Source: GCA-2733415 sp964276095
GTDB lineage: Bacteria > Bacteroidota > Bacteroidia > Flavobacteriales > Flavobacteriaceae
Length of the DNA stretch: 64,000 bases
Assembly (NCBI GenBank): GCA_964276095.1
Contig: CAXYDR010000003.1
Location: 682,001-746,000, forward strand
Reading direction: 5' to 3'
Below the pieces are notes generated by a model. The model ran no database searches and was not told the origin of the DNA. It was given only the letters and a program-made list of their open reading frames with translations. The translations under genes and the position numbers were made by a program. Position 1 is the stretch's first letter, and every line of letters starts with the position of its first letter. This document shows, one piece after another, positions 1 through 8,704 of this stretch.

Positions 1-98
1 TCTGTGTCAATGTACCCCATTCTAATATTACTCTTTTGAGCATTACTACTAAAAGTTATCAATACTAATAAAACGACTAAAAGAACTCTTGTTTTCAT
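1..98 (-). CDS. OmpH/Skp-family periplasmic chaperone, N-terminus only
   Basis: Only the first 32 codons lie inside the window; the gene runs off the left edge. The visible part is a lysine-arginine start, a hydrophobic signal peptide ending in Ser-Asn-Ala-Gln, and then the beginning of the mature protein with Met-Gly-Tyr-Ile-Asp, the usual first strand of the OmpH/Skp family. Skp proteins are trimeric periplasmic chaperones that hold outer-membrane proteins for the BAM complex. It lies 35 bp downstream of bamA on the same strand, the standard arrangement in Bacteroidota, so cotranscription is likely. The family call rests on this short N-terminus plus position. Confidence 0.75.
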   Translation of the reverse strand, partial: MKTRVLLVVLLVLITFSSNAQKSNIRMGYIDT

Positions 99-133
99 AA
101 CTTAATGTGTTTATTGAAAATATCGTGCCAAAA

Positions 134-2755
134 TTAAAAATCTCTTCCTAAAATAAAATGTGTTTCCCAACCATTTTTTTCTCTTTGTCCAGGTAAAGCA
201 TCAAACCCATACCCTAAATCAACACCTAATAACCCAAATGCTGGCATTTGTATCCTAACACCTAAACCGGCAGAACGATACATATTAAACGGATCATAAT
301 CTGAATAATCGTTAAACGAATTTCCTGCTTCAGCAAATACTAATCCGTATATACTTGCAGCCTGAGATTTCATTGCTATAGGATGTCTTAATTCAAGTGA
401 AAATCTATTAAAAATAATACCTCCTTCATTACTAGACAAACTTCCATTATCTGGATATCCTCTCATTCGAATTGTTTCCCTGTTTTCTAAACCTGAGTTT
501 CCTAAACCACTTCCTCCAACATCATAACGCTCAAAAGGAACAACTCCTCTGTCTTTATTATATGCTCCTAAAAAACCAAAATTAACATTTGTCCTTAAAA
601 TTAAACGCTTATACAAACTTGTATACCAATCTCCTTCAAATTTAACTTTATAAAACTCTAACCACCTGTATCTTTCCTGATCAACTTTACTTAAGTCCGC
701 CGTGGCGTCAACATAATTTGCAACAACATTATTGTTTGCATCTACATAATTACCGTGACTATTTTTCAACTTATATTCTTCTAAGTTTTCTAAATTTTTA
801 TAATCCACTCCATTTACCAATGAGTATGGAAAAGTAAACTTACCTGTTAATGAAAATTTAGATCCACGTACAGGAAATATAGGATTAATCCCTTTACTAT
901 CTCTTGACAAGCCAATGGTATATGCTAAACTATTAGAGAATCCATCTTTAATATTTCTAAATAAACTTGATTGATAATTCTTTAAATTATAATGCTGTAA
1001 CGATACAGATTGACTTAATGTAAAGTAATCATCTGGAACCTTCAGACGTTTTGCTAGTCCGACAGAAATACCTAATATTCCAAACTGCTGATCTTTATTA
1101 ACACGTCGATTCTCATATCTAAAATAACGAGAATATGATAATGAAACCGAAAACTGTTGCGGTTTTTTACCACCTAACCATGGCTCCATAAACGAAAAAC
1201 TATACGTTTGATACGTCTGAGCCGCTGAAGCTCTTAAAGATAGTGATTGTCCGTCACCCATTGGCAAAGGGTGATATGCATCTTTATTGAAAATATTTTT
1301 AATAGAGAAATTATTAAATGATAAACCTAGCGTACCAATAAATCCACCTCCACCAAAACCACCTTGCAATTCGATTTGACTTGCTCCTTTTTCAACTACT
1401 GAATACTCTACATCAACCGTACCTTCATTAGGGTTTGGGTTTTTAATGTTTGGCACTAACTGTTCCGCATCAAAGAATCCCATTTGACCTAATTCACGTA
1501 AACTTCTGATAATGTTTTTCTTACTATAAACTTGACCTGGTTTTGTTCTTAACTCTCTATAAACAACATGATCATTTGTTTTATCATTCCCCGCAACTGT
1601 AATATTTTTAAAACGAGTTAACTTCCCTTCTGAAATCCTTATTTCAAAGTCTATAGTATCATTTCTTACTCCGGTTTCTACGGGAACCACATTCGAAAAC
1701 ATGTACCCATTATTTTGATACAAATTCGTAACATCATCCGCATCAGGATCTGTAGCATCTGCTATTTGTTTTTCCAATAATATTGCATTGTATACATCAC
1801 CTCTAAATAACCCCAATTTTCGTTTAAGATACTTGTCTGTATACACAGTATTACCTGTAAATTCAATATTACCTATATAATATTTTTTACCTTCTTTGAT
1901 ATCAATTTTTAACGAAACAGTCTTGTTCTCATTAAAAACAGGATTACTTCCGTTAACTTGTATATCCCTATATCCTTTTTCTTTATATGTTTCAACTATT
2001 TTTTCAAGGTCTTCTTCGTACTTTTCTTTCACAAATTTAGAACGCTTGAAGGCCCTTAAAGGATACTTCAGACCTCTTTCTTTTGTGTTTTTCATTTTTT
2101 TACGAAGCTTTGACGATTTAAAACTTTCGTTACCGGTAAAATCGATATGAGAAATCTTTACCTTTTTTCCTTTATCAATACTAACTACTAAATTAATTTT
2201 TTCTTTTCCTGTAGAATCTTTTACAGAAACAGGATTTAAATAAACCTTGCTTGCTATGTAACCATCTTTTGCATACTTATTTTGCAAATAATTTTTTGTT
2301 GTTGTCAACAAATTTTCAGTTACTTTAACACCTTTGGTTAATTTGTTCTCTTTAATGATTTCGTCATGTTTAGATTTCTTAACACCAGTAATCTTAACCT
2401 CATCTAAACTTGGCAACTCTTTTACCTCAATATTTAAGTATATTGATTTTCCTTCGACCTTACTTACATAAAGGTTAACATCGCTAAATAAATTTGAAGT
2501 CCATAATTTTTTAATAGCATTACTTGTTTTCTCTCCAGGAATGACTATTTCTTGTCCTTTTCTTAACCCCGAAAAAGTAACAATAGTTTGCTTATTGAAA
2601 CTAGCATTACCCGAAACCGTAATATCTTCAATTAAGTATTTTGTACCCGAAACATAACTCCCAACCTGGGCATATGTTTTAGCACTAAAAGCTAAAAAAA
2701 TAAATATTAAGCTATAAAATATATTTCTACTTAAGTTGTTCACTTGTTTTTCCAA
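134..2755 (-). CDS. bamA: BamA, outer-membrane protein assembly factor
   Basis: Central subunit of the BAM machine that folds and inserts beta-barrel proteins in the outer membrane. The 873-residue product has a signal peptide (about residues 12-30), five POTRA repeats (about 38-110, 112-198, 199-288, 289-378, 380-455) and a C-terminal 16-strand barrel (about 460-873). The barrel carries the loop-6 signature Met-Arg-Gly-Tyr-Pro and ends in phenylalanine, as barrel proteins do. The long barrel insertions are normal for Bacteroidota. The start overlaps the end of uppS by 29 bp, pointing to translational coupling in an envelope operon with uppS upstream and the OmpH chaperone downstream. No promoter of its own was seen. 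Confidence 0.96.
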   Translation of the reverse strand: MEKQVNNLSRNIFYSLIFIFLAFSAKTYAQVGSYVSGTKYLIEDITVSGNASFNKQTIVTFSGLRKGQEIVIPGEKTSNAIKKLWTSNLFSDVNLYVSKVEGKSIYLNIEVKELPSLDEVKITGVKKSKHDEIIKENKLTKGVKVTENLLTTTKNYLQNKYAKDGYIASKVYLNPVSVKDSTGKEKINLVVSIDKGKKVKISHIDFTGNESFKSSKLRKKMKNTKERGLKYPLRAFKRSKFVKEKYEEDLEKIVETYKEKGYRDIQVNGSNPVFNENKTVSLKIDIKEGKKYYIGNIEFTGNTVYTDKYLKRKLGLFRGDVYNAILLEKQIADATDPDADDVTNLYQNNGYMFSNVVPVETGVRNDTIDFEIRISEGKLTRFKNITVAGNDKTNDHVVYRELRTKPGQVYSKKNIIRSLRELGQMGFFDAEQLVPNIKNPNPNEGTVDVEYSVVEKGASQIELQGGFGGGGFIGTLGLSFNNFSIKNIFNKDAYHPLPMGDGQSLSLRASAAQTYQTYSFSFMEPWLGGKKPQQFSVSLSYSRYFRYENRRVNKDQQFGILGISVGLAKRLKVPDDYFTLSQSVSLQHYNLKNYQSSLFRNIKDGFSNSLAYTIGLSRDSKGINPIFPVRGSKFSLTGKFTFPYSLVNGVDYKNLENLEEYKLKNSHGNYVDANNNVVANYVDATADLSKVDQERYRWLEFYKVKFEGDWYTSLYKRLILRTNVNFGFLGAYNKDRGVVPFERYDVGGSGLGNSGLENRETIRMRGYPDNGSLSSNEGGIIFNRFSLELRHPIAMKSQAASIYGLVFAEAGNSFNDYSDYDPFNMYRSAGLGVRIQMPAFGLLGVDLGYGFDALPGQREKNGWETHFILGRDF

Positions 2756-3467
2756 ATCGTCTTTCTCTATTTTGATAATTTAATACAGCCTTATACAGGT
2801 CTTCCTTTTTAAAATCTGGCCAAAGTACATCTGTAAAATATAATTCAGCATATGCTATTTGCCACAACAAAAAGTTACTTATGCGCTGCTCACCGCTTGT
2901 TCTTATAAGTAAATCTACATCCGGTAAATTTCGCGTGTAAAGATGCTCATTAATAATTGAATCATCAATATTTTCTATAGAAATTATGTTATTTTTAACT
3001 TTCTCTGCGATTTCTTTAACTGTTTTAACAATTTCGTTTCTAGAACCATAACTCAGTGCTAATGTCAATACTAGCTTCTTGTTATTTTTTGTTTTTTCTA
3101 TCACTTCCGAAAGCTCCTTATACGCTTTAGGAGGTAATTCTTCTAAATTACCTATAGCACACAACTTAATTTCATTTTCATGAAGTGATTTAAATTCTTT
3201 TTTTAATGAAGAAACTAATAAGTTCATCAACTTATCCACCTCATTCTTTGGCCTATTCCAGTTTTCCGTAGAAAAAGCATATAATGTCAAGTGTGTTATA
3301 CCAGATTCACCTGCTGCTTCGATAGTTTCACGAACAGCTTTCGCTCCTCTTTCATGACCTAAAACACGTAGCAAGCCTCTTTTTTTTGCCCATCGTCCGT
3401 TACCATCCATAATGATAGCAACATGCTTAGGCACATTTTTCTTATCTATTTGTTCTAAAAAATTCAT
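2727..3467 (-). CDS. uppS: Isoprenyl transferase (undecaprenyl diphosphate synthase)
   Basis: Cis-prenyltransferase that adds isopentenyl diphosphate units to farnesyl diphosphate to make the C55 lipid carrier for peptidoglycan and polysaccharide precursors; cytoplasmic, membrane-associated. Length 246 aa is standard. The catalytic signature MDGNGRWAKK lies at residues 20-29 with the Mg-binding aspartate at 21; the STENWNRP block and the C-terminal LLIRTSGEQRISNFLLWQ block, which binds the diphosphate, are both intact. It sits 3 bp after the DUF6089 gene and overlaps bamA by 29 bp, so lipid-carrier synthesis is cotranscribed with outer-membrane assembly. Confidence 0.97.
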   Translation of the reverse strand: MNFLEQIDKKNVPKHVAIIMDGNGRWAKKRGLLRVLGHERGAKAVRETIEAAGESGITHLTLYAFSTENWNRPKNEVDKLMNLLVSSLKKEFKSLHENEIKLCAIGNLEELPPKAYKELSEVIEKTKNNKKLVLTLALSYGSRNEIVKTVKEIAEKVKNNIISIENIDDSIINEHLYTRNLPDVDLLIRTSGEQRISNFLLWQIAYAELYFTDVLWPDFKKEDLYKAVLNYQNRERRFGKTSEQLK

Positions 3468-3470
3468 TAT

Positions 3471-4169
3471 TTAATTTGTATTACAGAAGCAAGGGTTTTT
3501 ACCAAATGTATAGGTTAACGTTACACCTGTAAAAACATACCAATCATTACTATTTATATTCCCGAACTTTAATGATTCAAAATCGGCTTTATCACGTACG
3601 GGATTACTTCCATCAAGATCATCAGTGAACGTATAACGAGCTCCAATTTCTACAGCAAGCACAAACCGCTTTGTTATTGCAGATTTAACACCTACAATCA
3701 TTGGTATTGCTAATGAATTATGCGAATTATATTTTTCGATTTTATTGTTTGGATTTAATACCAAGGCATTATAATTGAAATAAGACAAACCTGTAAATAA
3801 GTAAGGAGTTGTTTTTATTGCATAGTTATGTTGATCATGCAAATCAAACTCCCAGAATGTAAATTCCATTCCAGCTGTAATTTCTTTTACTTCATTTTTA
3901 AAAGTTAGATTTCTTTGCTTCCTTCTTGGATCTATAGATTTTGAATCATCACCAGTTATACTTGAATATATAGCTGATATCCTATATGAATGTCTTGGAC
4001 TTCTATTCCATTTGTATATCCCTCCAATAGCAATATCGTTTGGGTTTATATATTTCCCCGATCCAACATCTGCAATTGCATTTGACCCTCCAATAAACAA
4101 TCCAACCTCATGGATTTGCCCAAAAGAAAAAAAACAGGACAGTAATAATAAAATAGTTAAACGATACAT
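3471..4169 (-). CDS. DUF6089 family outer-membrane beta-barrel protein
   Basis: The product (232 aa) has a signal peptide of about 18 residues ending Ser-Phe-Gly-Gln, then alternating beta strands and an aromatic strand near the C-terminus, as in small eight-strand barrels. The family is conserved beside uppS and bamA in Bacteroidota but has no assigned function. An in-frame ATG exists at 4190, but it lies inside the -7 promoter element at 4188-4195 and would put seven extra residues before the signal peptide, so the ATG at 4169 is chosen. The gene has its own promoter and probably drives uppS and bamA as well. Confidence 0.85.
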   Translation of the reverse strand: MYRLTILLLLSCFFSFGQIHEVGLFIGGSNAIADVGSGKYINPNDIAIGGIYKWNRSPRHSYRISAIYSSITGDDSKSIDPRRKQRNLTFKNEVKEITAGMEFTFWEFDLHDQHNYAIKTTPYLFTGLSYFNYNALVLNPNNKIEKYNSHNSLAIPMIVGVKSAITKRFVLAVEIGARYTFTDDLDGSNPVRDKADFESLKFGNINSNDWYVFTGVTLTYTFGKNPCFCNTN

Positions 4170-4187
4170 AGTGTTCTCAAAAGTTTG

Positions 4188-4218
4188 CAAATATATAAAA
4201 ATGACTCAATCCATGCAA
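4188..4218 (-). promoter_or_regulatory. Promoter for DUF6089-uppS-bamA-ompH
   Basis: Reading the minus strand, TTG (4218-4216) is followed after 20 bp by TATATTTG (4195-4188), a full match to the Bacteroidota TTG / TAnnTTTG promoter. It predicts a transcript start near 4182 and a leader of about 13 nt before the ATG at 4169. The match is read by eye; no start-site data exist here. Confidence 0.6.
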
Positions 4219-4263
4219 TTAAACATGCTCACTATAAAACATCATTTATAAACTTTTATTGCT

Positions 4264-5148
4264 TTAATTTCTATTATCTTCTCCCCACAACAGTTTATTA
4301 CGAAGTGTGTGCAAGAAACTCTCTCCCTTAGGCTCAATCATATTTATATTAAAATCGGCTTTTTGAATTATCAATTCAGTTCCGTTTTTAACTGTAATTA
4401 TTCTTGAGTCTAATGATACTAAATGCAAATCCTCTCTACCTCCAACAATCAATTTTATTTCTGTTTCCTCTGGAATAACTAAAGGTCTTGCATTAAGATT
4501 ATGTGGTGCAATTGGCGTTAAGACAAAACTATCTGAATCGGGCGCAACAACTGGACCTCCGCAACTCAAAGAATACCCCGTAGACCCTGTTGGAGAAGCT
4601 ACAATTAACCCATCAGCCCAATAAGATGTTAAGTACTCATTATTTAAAAACGTTTGGACCTTTATCATTGAGGTCGTATTTTTTCTACTTACCGCTATCT
4701 CGTTTAATGCGAAATTAAACTCTTCATCCAAGCCTTCTATTGCTGTTTCGCTTTCAATTTTCAATAAACTTCTTTCAGAAATATCATACTCACCTTTGAC
4801 TATTTCATCTATAGACGATTTTATTTTATCTTTCTGAATTGTTGCCAAAAACCCCATCCTTCCAGTATTGACACCTACAATTGGAATACCAGAACTTCTC
4901 ACATAAGAAATTGACCTCAATATTGTACCATCACCACCTATACTTATAAAAAAAGCAAAGGAATCATCTAAATCTTTATATGAATTGAATGAATTATAGT
5001 CTTCACTTGAAATTTGCTCTATATATTTCAATGCTGAGGACTCAATGTAAACTGAAATATTATGAATACTCAATTGCTCGAGAACTATACTCACATACTC
5101 TTTTGGGAAATTATTTTTAAACCTTCCGTAAATTGCAACTTTCATCAT
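4264..5148 (-). CDS. nadK: NAD kinase
   Basis: Phosphorylates NAD to NADP using ATP or polyphosphate; cytoplasmic. The 294-residue protein has the GGDGT phosphate-binding motif at residues 71-75, the NTGRMGFL block and the GSTGYSLSCGGP signature in the second domain, all diagnostic of the family. Two in-frame ATG codons are adjacent (5148 and 5145), so the true N-terminus may be one residue shorter. It follows the CBS protein gene by 2 bp on the same strand, an arrangement commonly seen in Bacteroidota with pdxJ divergent. The 94-bp gap to the next gene holds a separate promoter. Confidence 0.97.
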   Translation of the reverse strand: MMKVAIYGRFKNNFPKEYVSIVLEQLSIHNISVYIESSALKYIEQISSEDYNSFNSYKDLDDSFAFFISIGGDGTILRSISYVRSSGIPIVGVNTGRMGFLATIQKDKIKSSIDEIVKGEYDISERSLLKIESETAIEGLDEEFNFALNEIAVSRKNTTSMIKVQTFLNNEYLTSYWADGLIVASPTGSTGYSLSCGGPVVAPDSDSFVLTPIAPHNLNARPLVIPEETEIKLIVGGREDLHLVSLDSRIITVKNGTELIIQKADFNINMIEPKGESFLHTLRNKLLWGEDNRN

Positions 5149-5150
5149 AG

Positions 5151-5804
5151 CTATATATCCAAATATTTCTTCAAATAATCTGATCTATCTTTTAAATCCT
5201 GTACATAAGATTCTTCTTCATGACCTGCGACAACCACATAACCATAACGAATGAATGTTTGAATAATATCCGACAATCCTGAGTTATTTATTTTAACCGT
5301 AATCTCTGCCTGTTCATTTTCAAATTTCGACAAAAAAGCACCAAGTATCTTTGCATTATTAGATTCAACAATCTGAGAAATTTCACTAAAAGAGTATTCT
5401 TTCTTTTCTTTTCTTACAATCAAAATTGCTCCTGGCTCGAAAAAAAATGGTGTTTGATCAAATAAACCTATAATATCTTTCAATTCATAATAACCAATGT
5501 ATACATTTTTATGCATTACAGGCATCACATTTGTTGAGTTTTGAGCAAATGCCTCAAGTACGTCCAACCAATTAGTAGTATCGGCTACGAAAAAATACTC
5601 CACAGCATATTGACAATCTTTTATGGCAATTTCTGAATCAAAACAATGGGTGTCATTTTCAGATATACAACCTAAAAATTCTTCTCCTAAACAAATAGGT
5701 ATATGAGAATATGTAAGATTATTAAACATCTGTTGAATCAAACGAATTTTCTGATTAACCTCAACAGGTTTAATGTCATTTATAATGAGTTCACTAAGAT
5801 TCAT
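5151..5804 (-). CDS. CBS-domain protein
   Basis: A cytoplasmic protein of 217 aa consisting essentially of two tandem CBS motifs in the first 130 residues (the first around residues 5-60, the second around 65-120), followed by an alpha/beta C-terminal region of about 80 residues that resembles an ACT-like fold but is not certain. CBS pairs bind adenine nucleotides and act as regulatory modules. No enzyme domain is attached. It is the first gene of the minus-strand run that continues with nadK 2 bp downstream, which would fit a nucleotide-sensing role near NADP synthesis, but that is inference. Confidence 0.8.
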   Translation of the reverse strand: MNLSELIINDIKPVEVNQKIRLIQQMFNNLTYSHIPICLGEEFLGCISENDTHCFDSEIAIKDCQYAVEYFFVADTTNWLDVLEAFAQNSTNVMPVMHKNVYIGYYELKDIIGLFDQTPFFFEPGAILIVRKEKKEYSFSEISQIVESNNAKILGAFLSKFENEQAEITVKINNSGLSDIIQTFIRYGYVVVAGHEEESYVQDLKDRSDYLKKYLDI

Positions 5805-5852
5805 TAGTTATAAATTTATAATGCAAATTAACTAATTTATAGGAATAAGCAT

Positions 5853-5860
5853 TAAATTTG
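5853..5860 (+). promoter_or_regulatory. -7 element for pdxJ
   Basis: TAAATTTG matches the TAnnTTTG element and lies 18 bp before the pdxJ ATG at 5879. No convincing TTG -33 element is present at the right distance. The in-frame ATG at 5858 lies inside this element, which argues for the downstream start. Confidence 0.45.
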
Positions 5861-5878
5861 CCTCTCAATTTTTCAACC

Positions 5879-6595
5879 ATGACAAAGTTAAGCGTAAACA
5901 TAAATAAAATTGCAACTCTTAGAAATTCTAGAGGCGGAAACACTCCAAACCTATTGCACGTAGCAAGCGACATTGAACGCTTTGGCGCAGAAGGAATTAC
6001 CATACACCCAAGACCTGACGAAAGACATATCAGATACCAGGATGCTCGAGATTTAACCAAAATCGTAACTACCGAGTTTAACATTGAAGGGAACCCAAAC
6101 GAAAAGTTTATACAACTAGTTTTAGACACAAAACCTACTCAAGTTACTTTGGTTCCAGACGCTATAAATGCAATTACTTCAAACGCTGGATGGGATACCG
6201 TAAAACACCATGATTTCCTAACAGATGTTATCGCAGAATTTAGACGAAACGACATCAGAACCTCTGTTTTTGTTGACCCAACTTTAAAAATGATTGAAGG
6301 AGCAAAAAACATTAACACAGACAGAATAGAATTATATACGGAAGAATTTGCTGATCAATTCACTAAAGGAAACATGAAAGCTATAAAACCATATACAGAA
6401 TGTGCAATTTTAGCCAATGAACTAAATTTAGGGGTAAATGCAGGGCATGATTTAAGCTTAGACAATATTAAGTTTTTTAAAGAAAACATACCGGGACTAC
6501 TTGAAGTTTCAATTGGTCATGCTTTAATTTCTGAATCAATTTATCTAGGAATTGAGAATGTAATTAACATGTACCTAAACAAGTTAAAAGGATAA
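5879..6595 (+). CDS. pdxJ: Pyridoxine 5'-phosphate synthase
   Basis: Condenses 1-deoxyxylulose 5-phosphate with 3-amino-2-oxopropyl phosphate to make pyridoxine 5'-phosphate, the last ring-forming step of the DXP-dependent vitamin B6 route. The 238-residue TIM barrel shows the N-terminal LSVNINKIATLRNSRGG block, the HPRPDERHI substrate-binding loop and the late NAGHDLS and IGHALIS motifs. The start at 5879 fits the family N-terminus; an upstream ATG at 5858 would add seven residues and overlaps the promoter element. The alpha/beta hydrolase gene follows 6 bp later. Confidence 0.97.
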   Translation: MTKLSVNINKIATLRNSRGGNTPNLLHVASDIERFGAEGITIHPRPDERHIRYQDARDLTKIVTTEFNIEGNPNEKFIQLVLDTKPTQVTLVPDAINAITSNAGWDTVKHHDFLTDVIAEFRRNDIRTSVFVDPTLKMIEGAKNINTDRIELYTEEFADQFTKGNMKAIKPYTECAILANELNLGVNAGHDLSLDNIKFFKENIPGLLEVSIGHALISESIYLGIENVINMYLNKLKG

Positions 6596-6601
6596 TTACC
6601 T

Positions 6602-7363
6602 ATGGAAATACTTCATTCTAAAATTTTAGGATCCGGACAACCACTTTTAATCCTTCATGGATTCCTTGGAATGTCTGATAATTGGAAAACATTAGGAAAT
6701 AAATACGCTGAAAACTTTGAAGTTCATTTAATTGACCAACGAAATCATGGCAGAAGTTTTCATTCTGAAGAATTTTCGTATGACTTAATGGTTGACGATT
6801 TAAAAAAATATATTGACTTTCATAATCTCGGAAACTGCATCTTACTTGGCCACTCTATGGGTGGTAAAACTGCTATGCAATTTGCATTAACCTACCCTGA
6901 CCTAATTCAGAAGTTAATTGTAGCAGACATTTCCCCAAAAACCTACCCTGCTCATCATCAATACATATTAAAAGCATTATCTGAAGTTGATTTTACAATT
7001 CAAAAATCAAGAAAAGAAATAGAAGTAATTTTAAACAATTACATTCCAGAAACAGGTGTTATTCAATTTTTAATGAAAAACATTTACCGAAAAGAAAAAA
7101 CTGAATTAGCATATCGATTTAACCTACCCATATTATTTAAAAGGTACAACGAAGTTGTTACTTCATTTCAATCTAACAGGGTGTTTGATAAACCTACTTT
7201 ATTTTTAAAAGGTAGTAATTCAAATTACATTACAGTTGAAGATCTAGTAACAATAAAACGTAATTTTTCTGAAGCACGTATTGAAGAAATTAGCGATTCC
7301 GGGCACTGGCTACACGCTGAGCAACCACAAGAATTTTACCAAAAAACCATTAACTTTTGTTAA
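6602..7363 (+). CDS. Alpha/beta-fold hydrolase (YbfF-like esterase)
   Basis: A 253-residue cytoplasmic hydrolase without signal peptide. It has the oxyanion-hole motif Leu-His-Gly-Phe near residue 19, the nucleophile elbow Gly-His-Ser-Met-Gly-Gly near residue 82, and a late catalytic histidine in Ser-Gly-His-Trp-Leu-His. The overall layout resembles E. coli YbfF, which cleaves short and long acyl thioesters and esters; the substrate here cannot be read from the sequence. It starts 6 bp after pdxJ and probably shares its transcript. The pairing with pdxJ is seen in other Bacteroidota, but no functional link is known to me. Confidence 0.88.
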   Translation: MEILHSKILGSGQPLLILHGFLGMSDNWKTLGNKYAENFEVHLIDQRNHGRSFHSEEFSYDLMVDDLKKYIDFHNLGNCILLGHSMGGKTAMQFALTYPDLIQKLIVADISPKTYPAHHQYILKALSEVDFTIQKSRKEIEVILNNYIPETGVIQFLMKNIYRKEKTELAYRFNLPILFKRYNEVVTSFQSNRVFDKPTLFLKGSNSNYITVEDLVTIKRNFSEARIEEISDSGHWLHAEQPQEFYQKTINFC

Positions 7364-7377
7364 ATTATTTGTATTAT

Positions 7378-7395
7378 TGCTATGCATACATAGCA
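7378..7395. promoter_or_regulatory. Perfect inverted repeat before the FadL-type gene (candidate operator)
   Basis: TGCTATG and CATAGCA arms of 7 bp flank a 4-bp spacer, between the hydrolase stop (7363) and the porin ATG (7436). No T-run follows, so it does not look like a terminator. It overlaps the expected promoter zone and would suit a dimeric repressor; which one is unknown. Confidence 0.35.
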
Positions 7396-7435
7396 TGTAC
7401 AACAAATTAACTTAATCAGAAACCAAATTTTTATT

Positions 7436-8683
7436 ATGAAAAAACTTTTATCTTTTGTTTTGTTTTTTCTTGCAGGATCTACTCTCTACGCCGGTGGTTA
7501 TAGAGTATCAATTCAAGGACAAAAACAATTAGCAATGGGACACACAGGTGTTGCCGTTATTAGTAGTGCTGAATCAGTGTTTTTTAACCCTGCTAGTATT
7601 TCCTTTTTAGATGGGAAAATGAATTTCTCACTTGGAGTATCTGGGATTATAGCAGAAACAAAGTACGAAAACAAAGAGTTCGGAGATACAAATAGTACTG
7701 AAAGCGGACTTGCTACTCCCTTTAACTTTTATGCCACATACAAAGCAAATGACTGGTTGTCATTCGGACTAGGAGTTTATACACCATATGGTAGCTCTGT
7801 AGAATGGGAAAAAGACTGGTCTGGTTCTCACTTAGTTAACGACATTGACCTAAAAGCTATTTTTGTACAACCAACAGTTGCTGTTAAAATTAGCGATAAT
7901 TTTAGTATCGGTGGTGGGCCAATTTATGTTAATGGATCTGTAAATTTCAATAAGAACTTAAATAGAAATTTAGTAGATATTAACGGAAATAGAACAAATG
8001 TTACTGTTGAACAAAAAAGTATCTCTGCTTGGGGGTACACTCTAGGATTCATGGTTAAACCAACTGAAAAGTTAAATATTGGGTTTAACTACAGATCAAA
8101 AGTAATCGTGAAGGCTGAAAACGGAGACGCAGATTTTGAAAACGTACCAGGAAGCTTACCTAATAATCTTGCTGATGGTAAATTTAATGCTGAATTACCA
8201 TTACCGGCAGAAATCACAATGGGTCTTTCTTATGAATTTTGCGATAAATTCTTATTTGCTTTTGACTACAACTTCGCACAATGGAGTGAATACGAAGCTT
8301 TAGTAGTAGAGTTTGACAATGATGCTGGTGTTTCTACTAGCCCAAGAAATTACAAAGACGCTGAAACATTCAGACTTGGATTACAATATGAAGCAACAAA
8401 AAAAATAACAGTAAGAACTGGTATTTACTTTGACCAATCACCTGTACAGGATGGTTATTTTGCACCAGAAACCCCTCGTAATGACTCTGTAGGATATACA
8501 GGAGGTTTGTCTTATAAAGTAAATGATAAATTATCAATTGACGCATCATTCTTATACTTACATTTTGAAGAAATTGACAATTCATATGACCACTATCAAG
8601 AAAACGGACAAAATGTACCATTTTCAGGAACTTACAAATCATCTGTAATAGCTCCAGGTATCGGATTATCATATAAATTATAA
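7436..8683 (+). CDS. OmpP1/FadL/TodX-family outer-membrane transporter
   Basis: A 415-residue outer-membrane barrel for hydrophobic substrates, typically long-chain fatty acids. It begins with a clear signal peptide (about 19 residues, ending Leu-Tyr-Ala), followed by the family N-terminus with Gly-Gly-Tyr-Arg-Val and Gly-His-Thr-Gly-Val, which forms the plugging hatch, and the FFNPAS motif around residue 50. The rest is amphipathic strands down to a C-terminal Tyr-Lys-Leu. It is followed 21 bp later by a lipoprotein SGNH hydrolase, suggesting a surface pair that releases and imports acyl chains. A perfect palindrome lies in its upstream region. Confidence 0.92.
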   Translation: MKKLLSFVLFFLAGSTLYAGGYRVSIQGQKQLAMGHTGVAVISSAESVFFNPASISFLDGKMNFSLGVSGIIAETKYENKEFGDTNSTESGLATPFNFYATYKANDWLSFGLGVYTPYGSSVEWEKDWSGSHLVNDIDLKAIFVQPTVAVKISDNFSIGGGPIYVNGSVNFNKNLNRNLVDINGNRTNVTVEQKSISAWGYTLGFMVKPTEKLNIGFNYRSKVIVKAENGDADFENVPGSLPNNLADGKFNAELPLPAEITMGLSYEFCDKFLFAFDYNFAQWSEYEALVVEFDNDAGVSTSPRNYKDAETFRLGLQYEATKKITVRTGIYFDQSPVQDGYFAPETPRNDSVGYTGGLSYKVNDKLSIDASFLYLHFEEIDNSYDHYQENGQNVPFSGTYKSSVIAPGIGLSYKL

Positions 8684-8704
8684 GCTTTTTAAAACAAAGA
8701 AATT

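Noticed and set aside
4012..4251. Plus-strand open frame opposite the DUF6089 gene
   Set aside because: It is antisense to a well-supported gene and its promoter, has no recognisable domain and follows the codon shadow of the real gene.
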